Origin: a bacterium | GTDB taxonomy: Bacteria; JAUVQV01; DATDCY01 | Direction: 5' to 3' | NCBI GenBank assembly: GCA_036524115.1 | Contig: DATDCY010000035.1 | Span: forward strand, 1 to 5,759 | Length of the DNA: 5,759 nucleotides | Shown here: piece by piece, positions 1 to 5,759 of the stretch | Layout of the letters: every line of letters begins with the position of its first letter | How positions within the stretch are numbered: position 1 is the stretch's first letter | The notes under the pieces: generated by a model | Seen by the model: the letters and a program-made list of their open reading frames with translations, nothing else | What the model was told of the DNA's origin: nothing | Databases searched by the model: none | Translations under genes and position numbers: made by a program

Positions 1-2
1 GG

Positions 3-869
3 CGCGGCGTGCGCCTGCTGACGCGCCGGCGCGTGGCGGCGATCAAGCGCGCCGACGGGGGCTTCACCGTCTCCGGGGAGGGCTTTGCGCTCGCGGCCGC
101 GCGGGTCGTGCTGGCCGTCGGCGGCGCCTCCTACCCGCAGACCGGCTCGCGCGGCGACGGCTACCGCATCGCGGCCGCTCTCGGGCACCGCATCGTCCCG
201 CCGCGGCCGGCGCTCGTCCCGGTCGTCTGCCGCGAAGCCTTCCTCAAGAAGCTGGCCGGACTGCGGCTGCGCAACGTGCGCCTGCTTGCGCAGCCCGCAG
301 GCGCGCCGGCGCTCGATTCCTTCGGCGAGGTGCACTTCACCCCGTTCGGGATCTCCGGGCCCGCGGTCTTCCCGGTCAGCGGGCGCATCGGCGCCCTGGC
401 GGAGGCCGCGCCGGTGCCGCTCGTCATCAACCTCAAGCCGGCGCTCGACGAGGGGAAGCTGCAGGCGCGGCTCGAGCGGGAGTTCGCCCCGGCCGCGCAC
501 CGCACGCTTTCGGCGCTCCTCGCGACGCTGCTGCCGCGCCAGCTCGTCCCGGTCTTCCTCGAGGCCGCGGGCCTCGACGGGGCGCTCCCGCCGGGGCGGG
601 CGGGCATCGCGGCCCGCGCGGCGATCGCGCGGCTGCTGCACGCGTTCCCGCTGACGGCGACCGGGACGCTCCCGATCGCGCAGGGGATGGCAACAGCCGG
701 CGGCGTCGACCTGCGCGAAGTCGACCCGCGGACGCTCGAGTCGCGCCTGGTCCCCGGCCTCTTCTTCGCGGGCGAAGTCCTCGACCTGGACGGCGACACC
801 GGCGGCTACAACCTCCAGGCGGCGTTCACCACGGGCCACCTCGCCGGCCTCGCCGCTGCGCGACCATGA
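3..869 (+). CDS. BaiN/YhiN (HI0933)-family NAD(P)/FAD-dependent oxidoreductase, 5' end outside window
   Basis: This is a flavoprotein of the HI0933/YhiN/BaiN family (often named aminoacetone oxidase family FAD-binding enzyme). It is cytoplasmic, and its physiological substrate is unknown for most members. The frame is open to the left edge, so the GTG at 9 is not a convincing start. Relative to the roughly 400-residue family, about 110-130 N-terminal residues with the dinucleotide-binding glycine motif are missing. Visible landmarks are AVGGASYPQTGSRGDGY (nt 114-164), the family signature TPFGISGPAVFPVSG (nt 339-383), and the C-terminal FAD-binding block GEVLDLDGDTGGYNLQ followed by AAFTTGHLAG (within nt 765-866). 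The C-terminus looks complete. The stop TGA overlaps the rlmN start (ATGA at 866-869), implying one transcript with coupled translation. The family call is secure from motif order; the reaction is not determined by the sequence. Confidence 0.92.
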   Translation, partial: RGVRLLTRRRVAAIKRADGGFTVSGEGFALAAARVVLAVGGASYPQTGSRGDGYRIAAALGHRIVPPRPALVPVVCREAFLKKLAGLRLRNVRLLAQPAGAPALDSFGEVHFTPFGISGPAVFPVSGRIGALAEAAPVPLVINLKPALDEGKLQARLEREFAPAAHRTLSALLATLLPRQLVPVFLEAAGLDGALPPGRAGIAARAAIARLLHAFPLTATGTLPIAQGMATAGGVDLREVDPRTLESRLVPGLFFAGEVLDLDGDTGGYNLQAAFTTGHLAGLAAARP

Positions 870-1897
870 CGGACGGGGCGCTGCCCGACCTGAAGAAGCT
901 CTCCCGCGAGGAGCTCGTCGCGCTGCTCGGCGAGCTGGGGCAGCCGCCGTGGCAGGCCGACGAGGTGCGCCGCTTCCTCTACGCCAAGGGCGTCACGGAG
1001 ATCGGCGGACTGACCTCGCTGCCCCGGCGTGTGCGCGAGGAATTGGCGGCCCGCTCCACCATCGGCGCGCCCGAGGTCGTGGACCGCCTCGCCGCCCCCG
1101 ACGGGACCGTCAAGCTGCTGCTGCGCTTCGCGGACGGGGCGGCGTGCGAGACGGTGCTGATGCCCGAGCCGGCCCGGGTCACCCAGTGCCTCTCGTCCCA
1201 GGCCGGGTGCCCGCTCGCGTGCGCCTTCTGTCGCACCGGGGCGCTCGGCCTCACCCGCAGCCTGCACTGGTCGGAGATCGTCGACCAGTGGCTCGCGGGC
1301 CGGCGCGCCCTGCCGCGCGGGCGGCGGGTGACCAACCTGGTCTTCATGGGGATGGGCGAGCCCCTCCTGAACCGGGCGGGGCTCGAGGAGGCGCTGCGGT
1401 TCCTGATCTCGGCGGAGGGCGGCGGCATCGCCGCGGGAAAGGTGACGGTCTCGACGGCGGGGATCGTGCCGGGGATCGACTGGCTCGGGAAGACGCTGCC
1501 GCAGGTGAAGCTCGCGGTGTCCCTCAACGCCCCGGAGGACGCGCTGCGTTCGCGGCTGATGCCGGTGAACCGGAACTACCCGCTGCGCGAGCTGATCGCG
1601 GCGCTGCGGCGCTACCCGACCGGCAGGAGGCCGATCACGATCGAGTACGTGCTGCTCGGGGGCGTGAACGACTCGCCGGCGCTGGCGGCGCGACTCGCGC
1701 ACCTGCTCCGGGGCCTGCGCTGCACGGTGAACCTGATCCCCTTCAACCCGCACTCCGGGCTGCCCTTCGCCGCGCCCGCGGAGGCGGCGGTGCACGCCTT
1801 CCAGGCGCGGCTGCGGGGCGCCGGCTGCGCCGCGTTCATCCGGCGCAGCCGCGGCGGCGAGATCGGCGCCGCCTGCGGCCAGCTCGGCGGCGGCTAG
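866..1897 (+). CDS. rlmN: RlmN, dual-specificity 23S rRNA (adenine2503-C2)/tRNA (adenine37-C2) methyltransferase
   Basis: This radical-SAM enzyme methylates C2 of A2503 in 23S rRNA and, in characterised homologues, A37 of some tRNAs, using two SAM molecules and a cysteine-bound methyl intermediate. The 343-residue length is slightly short of the usual 350-390. An N-terminal helical domain occupies about residues 8-75. The [4Fe-4S] motif CX3CX2C is C115-C119-C122 in GCPLACAFC. MGMGEP at 161-166 is the SAM-binding GGE-like segment. C108 (in CLSSQ) matches E. coli C118, and C337 (in AACGQL) matches the methyl-carrying C355. E95 in CETVLMPE is also conserved, so all catalytic residues are present. 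The ATG at 866 overlaps the upstream TGA and has no clear Shine-Dalgarno, which fits translational coupling. AACGQL at the C-terminus and no resistance-gene context favour RlmN over Cfr. Its 3' end overlaps the convergent gene by four bases. Confidence 0.97.
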   Translation: MTDGALPDLKKLSREELVALLGELGQPPWQADEVRRFLYAKGVTEIGGLTSLPRRVREELAARSTIGAPEVVDRLAAPDGTVKLLLRFADGAACETVLMPEPARVTQCLSSQAGCPLACAFCRTGALGLTRSLHWSEIVDQWLAGRRALPRGRRVTNLVFMGMGEPLLNRAGLEEALRFLISAEGGGIAAGKVTVSTAGIVPGIDWLGKTLPQVKLAVSLNAPEDALRSRLMPVNRNYPLRELIAALRRYPTGRRPITIEYVLLGGVNDSPALAARLAHLLRGLRCTVNLIPFNPHSGLPFAAPAEAAVHAFQARLRGAGCAAFIRRSRGGEIGAACGQLGGG

Positions 1898-2385
1898 CGG
1901 TAGTGCCCTTCCCTCCAGACGCGGCGCCGCTCGTAGTGGCCGCGCCCTCTGCCCGCGTCGTAGCCGTACCGTCCGTGATCGTGCCGCCCGCCGCGCGCGT
2001 AGCCGCGGTAGCGGTCGTCGTGGTCTCCCCAGCCGCCCCAGGTGGCGCCGATCACGATCGCCGCCGGCACCCAGACATCGACGTAGTCCCAGTAGCCGGG
2101 CACCCAGTAGCGCGTCGGCGGCGCGGGCACGTAGACCGGCGGCGGGGGCGGCGGCGGACAGTACACGGGGGCGGGATAGATCGGAACGGGAACCCCGACG
2201 CCCACACCGACCGCCACGGGTTGCGCCTGCGCGGCGTCGCCGATCACCGCCAGGAGTCCGAGCGCCCCGAGAGCGATCGCGGCGCCCTGCCAGCGGTGGC
2301 GGGCCGCCGAGCCCGCGACCGCGGGGCGGGGCCCCCAGGCGACGAGCAGGGCCGCGATGAGAATCATTCCGACAATGCGCTTCAT
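1894..2385 (-). CDS. Small exported Pro/Gly/Tyr/Arg-rich protein (YWVPGYW-containing)
   Basis: This is a 163-residue protein of unknown function. A Sec signal peptide is clear: MKR, hydrophobic core to about residue 18, likely cleavage after AVA (residues 22-24). A second hydrophobic stretch at about 34-49 followed by AAQAQ could be a membrane anchor or an alternative cleavage site. Then come an alternating Val/Gly segment (57-68), seven consecutive prolines (77-83), a YWVPGYW motif (93-99) like the W/Y-rich repeats of small exported YXWGXW/WXXGXW proteins, and a basic tail rich in Arg, Gly, Tyr and His (121-163). C76 is the only cysteine. The ATG at 2385 is preferred because AGGAGG lies nine bases upstream and the signal peptide begins there; the frame stays open to an ATG at 2463, but that start would put 26 residues before the signal peptide. 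A surface, envelope or metal-binding role is possible but not shown. Confidence 0.8.
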   Translation of the reverse strand: MKRIVGMILIAALLVAWGPRPAVAGSAARHRWQGAAIALGALGLLAVIGDAAQAQPVAVGVGVGVPVPIYPAPVYCPPPPPPPVYVPAPPTRYWVPGYWDYVDVWVPAAIVIGATWGGWGDHDDRYRGYARGGRHDHGRYGYDAGRGRGHYERRRVWREGHYR

Positions 2386-2394
2386 GTGCACCAG

Positions 2395-2400
2395 CCTCCT
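2395..2400 (-). promoter_or_regulatory. Shine-Dalgarno site fixing the start of the small exported protein
   Basis: On the minus strand this reads AGGAGG, a perfect anti-SD match, and is followed by nine bases and then ATG at 2385. It supports that start over the upstream in-frame ATG at 2463. Confidence 0.8.
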
Positions 2401-2501
2401 CTCGCATGTGCTGACAATCCCGTGGACAACGGCCCGCCGCGGAATGTTCCGCCTTCGATGCATCCCGAGGCGCCGGCACCCCGCCCCGCAGACAACCGCC
2501 T

Positions 2502-2530
2502 ATGATGTTATGAGACTCGTTTAGTGACAA
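2502..2530 (-). promoter_or_regulatory. Possible sigma-70-type promoter facing left (small exported protein)
   Basis: On the minus strand TTGTCA (2530-2525, five of six to the -35 consensus) is followed 17 bases later by CATCAT (2507-2502, four of six to the -10). Transcription would begin near 2495, giving a leader of about 110 bases. The -10 is weak, so this is a tentative call made mainly from spacing and the local drop in GC content. Confidence 0.35.
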
Positions 2531-2553
2531 AAAAGTGTTGCTGGACTTATACT
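2524..2553 (+). promoter_or_regulatory. Sigma-70-type promoter for the cytochrome-protease gene
   Basis: GTGACA (2524-2529, five of six to TTGACA) and TATACT (2548-2553, five of six to TATAAT) are separated by 18 bases, in a short AT-rich patch of otherwise very GC-rich DNA. Transcription would start around 2559-2561, about 35 bases before the chosen TTG start. The pentamer AGTGT occurs at 2534-2538 inside the spacer and twice in tandem at 2561-2570 around the predicted start point. This might be a regulator site but could be chance. Confidence 0.6.
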
Positions 2554-2574
2554 ATTGCCAAGTGTAGTGTGTGA

Positions 2575-2585
2575 CCCCAAAGGGG
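2575..2585 (+). promoter_or_regulatory. Shine-Dalgarno inside a small hairpin before the TTG start
   Basis: CCCCAAAGGGG is a perfect four-base stem with a three-base loop. AAGGGG (2580-2585) can pair with the 16S anti-SD through one G-U wobble and sits nine bases before TTG at 2595, so the stem would hide the ribosome site. The stem is short; an actual regulatory role is speculation. Confidence 0.4.
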
Positions 2586-2594
2586 ACGCATACA

Positions 2595-5500
2595 TTGTAT
2601 ACGCTTCTTGTGCGCCTCAGGCGAATGGTGCCCGCCGCAGGTCTGCCCGCAGCCCTGCTCGTCTTCGGGCTCCGCCTGCCCGGAGCCACTGCGTCCGCCT
2701 CTGTCCAGGGGCATCTCTTCCAGGAGGATCAGTGCGGCAGTTGCCACCTTTTCCCCTCGCGCGACGGGGCGTTCCTCAGGGATGACGCCTTCCGTCGGGA
2801 CATCGCCTCCCTGTGCCTCGCCTGCCACGAGCGCGAGCGCGGGGGAATCGGCCACCGGGTCGGCATGGTCCCCTCGATGCGCATTCCCGCGGACATGCCC
2901 CTTGACGCCGCCGGGCGCCTGACGTGCGCCTCGTGCCATGACCCGCACGCCGTGGACGGGCCGAACCGCTGGCTGCTGCGCCGCCCGCCCGGTGCGCCGC
3001 TCTGCCGCGCCTGTCACCCGGACGGCATGCCGGAGCGCGAGCCGCCGGCTGTGGCATTCACGTTCCCGCCCGAGGGCGCCGTCATCGCCGCGGGACAGAC
3101 GGTCGTCGCCGGCACCGTGGCAAACCGCTCCCTGGTGGAGGTTCGCGTCAGCACCGGTCGCGAAACGTTCGCGGCCCCCGTGGTCCGCGGCGGCTTCGTC
3201 GCCCGCGTCCGGCTCGCCCCCGGGGCCACCACGGTGACGGTCGCCGCCGGCGGCCGCGAGGTGCCGCTGCGATTGGTGGCGCGGCCCGCGTCCGCCACCT
3301 GGACCCCGCACCTGACCAACGACGCGGCGCAGTGCGCCGTCTGCCACCCGGGCTGGGAGCGCGACGGCTTCTTCGTCGGCATGGCCCCGGGCGAGACGTG
3401 CCAGCGCTGCCACGCGCGCGTCGACACCCTCCCCCGGCGCCACGAGCCGGCCGCGCTCGGCGAGTGCACCGCCTGCCACGACCCCCACGGCACGCCGTCG
3501 GCGCGCGCCGCACGGCGCGACGGAGAGCGCTGCGGCACCTGCCATGACCCGGCTGCCGCCGCCCGGCACCTCTATGAGTCGAACATCGGGCGCGCCAGCG
3601 CAATCACCGCCTGCGGCGACTGCCACGACCCGCACCAGTCGACGCGCCCCGCGCTGACCACCGCGGTCGCGGCGTCGCTCGCCCTGCCGCTGGCCCTCGA
3701 GGCGCCCGCGCCATCGCTGCGCGTGGGACGGGGCGGCGCGGCGGACGTCGCGCTGACCGGCTTCGGTCTCACCGACGACGCGGGCAGGCCGCAGCTGCCG
3801 GAGCGGATCGTCACGCTCGCCGTGCCGCCGGGCGCAGACCCCGGGACCGCACGCCTGCGCATCCTCGAGGCGGACGCGGCCGAGTTGCCGGGGCGCCACG
3901 CCGTGGCGCCCGCGCCGCCCGCGGCGACCTTCGTCGACGGCACGATGATCACGGAATGGGGGGGCAGCCGGAAGGTCCGCGACGGCAGGGACCTCGCCGT
4001 GTACGAGACTGACGCACCCTGGCCGCCGGCACCCCTCGCGCTGGAGCGCCCGTCGGCCCTCGGGGACGTCGCTCTCGTCCGCGTGGCCTTCCGTCCCCTC
4101 CAGTACCGGCCGGCGACGGGCGCGCTCACCCACACCCGCCGCGTGGTCGCGGAGGTCGAATTCGAACCCGCGCCGGCGGGAACCGCCGAGAGCGCGCGAC
4201 GCGCGCCGCGAGCGGCGGCCGCGACGGCCGACGAGCTGCAGATTGCGAACGCGGGGCGGGCCCGGAGCTGGTCTGTGGAGGCGAAGCGTTCGGCGTCCCG
4301 GCTCAGGACCGCCGCCGGCCGCGAGAGCGCCGCGGCGGCGATCGAGAGCGACGGGACGCCGCAGGCGGCGTACCTGGTCGTCACGACGAAGGCGACCGCC
4401 GCCGCCAGCGCGGTGCTGGCCGAGTTCGCCGCGCACAAGGCCTCGCGCGGCCTGCCCGTGCGGATCGCCACCGAGGATGACTTCGGCGCCGCGGCGGCGG
4501 GCAGGCAGCGGGCCAACGCGATCCGCGAGTGGCTGCGCGCCAACGCCTCGGCGCTGGGCGCCCGCTACCTGCTCCTCGTCGGCGACCCGACCCCCGAGAG
4601 CGGGGACGTGCCAATGCTGCGCGCCTGGCCGCGGCGCGGCGCGACGACCAACACCACGTACCTCGACGCGCCCACCGACGCGTTCTACGCCGACCTCTCG
4701 GGCTCCTGGGACCTCGATGCCGACGGCTACCCCGGCGAGTTCCGCCACGACGGCGGCCCGGGCGGCGTGGACTTCGTGCCCGAGCTCTTCGTCGGCCGCA
4801 TCCCCGTGTACGGCGGCGACGTCGCCACGCTCGACGCGATCCTGCGCAAGGTCATCGCCTACGAGACGGACCCGGGCGACCTCTCCTGGCGCCGCTCGGC
4901 GCTGCTGCCGATGAGCTTCTCCGACGCGTACACCGACGGCGCCTGGCTCGCAGAGCAGATGAAGGGCGACTACCTGCTCGGCCGCGGGTTCTCGCCGTGG
5001 TCGCTCTACCAGGAGGGGAGCGCGGGCGGCGCGGCCTCGGTCTTCACGCCCGACGCCGAACTGCGCGGGGGGACGGCCGCCGAGCGCTGGGCCGCGGTGC
5101 CCTACGGCGTGGTCGCCTACTGGGGGCACGGCTCGGCGACGCGCACGCTCGTCGGCTACACGGGGGCGTGGGACGGCGACCTGCTCGTGGCGCCGACGGC
5201 CGCGCTCAACGACGCGACGCCGGCGTTCGTCTACGAGACCGCCTGCCTCAACGGCTACCCGGAGACCGACGCGAACCTCGCCTACCAGCTCCTGAAGAAC
5301 GGCGCGATCGCCACGGTGGCCGCCAGCCGCGTCTCCTGGTACGCCGTCGGGCAGCAGGACTTCCGTCTCTCGACGAGCAACGCCGGGCTCGGCTACCGCT
5401 ACCTCTCGCTCCTGACCGCGGGCGAGGCCGCGGGACGCGCGCTGGCGCTGGCCAAGGGCGACCCGGCGCTGGGCGCCGTCTCGGACACCGCCTGGATGAA

Positions 5501-5759
5501 CTTCATGGACTTCAACCTCTACGGCGACCCCTCGGTGGGGCTCTTCCCGGGGCCGGTCCTCCAGGCTTCGCCGGGGAGCATCGCGCTGGTCGCCGCCGAG
5601 GGCGAGGAGGACGCGCTCACCGAAGGGCTCGTCCTCTCGGCCGGCGACGCCGCGATCGGCGTGCAGGCGCAGGCCGGGGCGGCGTGGCTCGGCGGCGTGC
5701 CCCTCGACGTGCAGACCCCCGCGACCCTGGCCCTCACCGCGGCGCCCGGCGGCCTGCCC
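2595..5759 (+). CDS. Secreted nine-heme c-type cytochrome fused to C25 (gingipain-type) cysteine protease, 3' end outside window
   Basis: One stop-free frame gives 1055 visible residues. A signal peptide (RLRR, hydrophobic core about 12-28, ATASA) precedes nine CXXCH motifs beginning at residues 47, 74, 111, 137, 247, 269, 291, 313 and 340, several in doubled-CXXCH form (CHDPH). An Ig-like domain (about 150-232) separates hemes 4 and 5. Residues about 386-530 resemble a C25 propeptide (GRPQLPERI, ELPGRHAVAPAPP, PLQYRPATGAL). An Arg/Ala-rich linker (530-589) leads to the catalytic domain (590-985): YLLLVGD, PTDAFYADLSG, Asp-rich DLDADG (706-711), PELFVGRIP, catalytic H845 in YWGHGS and C884 in TACLNGYPE, and ending GDPSV. 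A BACON-like domain starts near 988 and is cut by the window. Heme attachment and proteolysis would occur outside the cytoplasm. TTG 2595 is chosen for its Shine-Dalgarno; GTG 2610 also keeps the basic n-region, whereas ATG 2625 loses it. The preceding in-frame stop is TAG at 2565. Domain calls are firm; the biological role is unknown. Confidence 0.9.
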   Translation, partial: MYTLLVRLRRMVPAAGLPAALLVFGLRLPGATASASVQGHLFQEDQCGSCHLFPSRDGAFLRDDAFRRDIASLCLACHERERGGIGHRVGMVPSMRIPADMPLDAAGRLTCASCHDPHAVDGPNRWLLRRPPGAPLCRACHPDGMPEREPPAVAFTFPPEGAVIAAGQTVVAGTVANRSLVEVRVSTGRETFAAPVVRGGFVARVRLAPGATTVTVAAGGREVPLRLVARPASATWTPHLTNDAAQCAVCHPGWERDGFFVGMAPGETCQRCHARVDTLPRRHEPAALGECTACHDPHGTPSARAARRDGERCGTCHDPAAAARHLYESNIGRASAITACGDCHDPHQSTRPALTTAVAASLALPLALEAPAPSLRVGRGGAADVALTGFGLTDDAGRPQLPERIVTLAVPPGADPGTARLRILEADAAELPGRHAVAPAPPAATFVDGTMITEWGGSRKVRDGRDLAVYETDAPWPPAPLALERPSALGDVALVRVAFRPLQYRPATGALTHTRRVVAEVEFEPAPAGTAESARRAPRAAAATADELQIANAGRARSWSVEAKRSASRLRTAAGRESAAAAIESDGTPQAAYLVVTTKATAAASAVLAEFAAHKASRGLPVRIATEDDFGAAAAGRQRANAIREWLRANASALGARYLLLVGDPTPESGDVPMLRAWPRRGATTNTTYLDAPTDAFYADLSGSWDLDADGYPGEFRHDGGPGGVDFVPELFVGRIPVYGGDVATLDAILRKVIAYETDPGDLSWRRSALLPMSFSDAYTDGAWLAEQMKGDYLLGRGFSPWSLYQEGSAGGAASVFTPDAELRGGTAAERWAAVPYGVVAYWGHGSATRTLVGYTGAWDGDLLVAPTAALNDATPAFVYETACLNGYPETDANLAYQLLKNGAIATVAASRVSWYAVGQQDFRLSTSNAGLGYRYLSLLTAGEAAGRALALAKGDPALGAVSDTAWMNFMDFNLYGDPSVGLFPGPVLQASPGSIALVAAEGEEDALTEGLVLSAGDAAIGVQAQAGAAWLGGVPLDVQTPATLALTAAPGGLP

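Larger units (their letters stand above)
2386..2594. other. Divergent intergenic region
   Basis: This 209-base gap separates the start codons of the small exported protein (left) and the cytochrome-protease (right). Positions 2500-2605 are distinctly AT-richer than the surrounding genes and hold the two candidate promoters. I see no convincing small gene, tRNA or riboswitch in it. It is the only substantial non-coding stretch in the window. Confidence 0.75.

Noticed and set aside
1867-1892. Perfect 7-base inverted repeat CGCCGCC/GGCGGCG with a 12-base loop at the end of rlmN
   Set aside because: It lies inside the coding sequence, has no following T-tract on either strand, and such GC repeats are expected by chance here. 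It is not called as a terminator.
806-2530. Long minus-strand frame across rlmN, and a plus-strand frame at 949-2505
   Set aside because: Both are shadows of rlmN and the small exported protein, Arg/Ala/Gly-rich, with no domain and no plausible start region.
2542-2558. Possible sigma-54 promoter (TGG ... TTGC)
   Set aside because: The GG-to-GC spacing is 14 bases rather than the required 12, and the flanking consensus is absent.
2555-2785. Short plus-strand frames at 2555-2785 and 2608-2922
   Set aside because: They overlap the signal peptide and first heme motifs of the fusion gene in other frames and show no features of their own.
3660-3760. Suspicion that the heme and protease halves are two genes joined by an error
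   Set aside because: The frame runs through with no stop, no frame change, no Shine-Dalgarno with a start codon before the propeptide, and uniform codon use. It is treated as one gene, although independent reads would be the final test.
2547-5129. An 860-codon open frame on the minus strand
   Set aside because: It lies antisense to the cytochrome-protease frame, whose heme and C25 motifs are unmistakable. Its translation is low-complexity Arg/Gly/Ala-rich with no recognisable domain, as expected of antisense frames in very GC-rich DNA.
1-5759. CRISPR arrays, tRNA or rRNA genes, insertion sequences, phage attachment sites
   Set aside because: No spaced direct repeats, tRNA-like cloverleaf arms, transposase motifs or terminal inverted repeats were seen on either strand.

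Overview
This window is very GC-rich DNA (clearly around 70% G+C by eye, with third codon positions almost all G or C). It looks like a bacterium that matures c-type cytochromes. The GC content and the nine-heme protein would fit a Desulfobacterota-like or other metal- or sulfur-cycling anaerobe, often known only from metagenomes. That placement is a guess from composition and gene content, not a phylogenetic result.

Layout: (1) Positions 3-869 (+) hold the C-terminal three quarters of a BaiN/YhiN (HI0933)-family FAD oxidoreductase whose N-terminus lies left of the window. (2) Positions 866-1897 (+) hold a complete rlmN, the radical-SAM 23S rRNA/tRNA adenine-C2 methyltransferase, coupled to the flavoprotein by an ATGA overlap. 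(3) Positions 1894-2385 (-) hold a small exported Pro/Gly/Tyr/Arg-rich protein. It converges on rlmN so tightly that both genes stop within one CTAG palindrome. (4) Positions 2386-2594 are a divergent regulatory region, visibly more AT-rich than the rest, with a good sigma-70-type promoter facing right and a weaker one facing left whose -35 overlaps it. (5) Positions 2595-5759 (+) are one uninterrupted reading frame, still open at the right edge.

The last gene is the notable one. It encodes a secreted protein with nine CXXCH heme-binding motifs in a 4 + 5 arrangement, with an Ig-like domain between the two clusters. This continues without a stop into a gingipain-type (peptidase family C25) propeptide, a C25 caspase-fold catalytic domain with its His and Cys in place, and the start of a BACON/Ig-like domain cut by the window end. 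A covalent multiheme cytochrome fused to a cysteine protease is an unusual architecture. The only cysteine outside the heme motifs in the visible protein is the predicted catalytic nucleophile.

The first two genes are housekeeping or core-like and probably unrelated to the right half. The small exported protein and the cytochrome-protease are divergently transcribed from one intergenic region, so they may be co-regulated and both act outside the cytoplasm, but no functional link is shown by the sequence.
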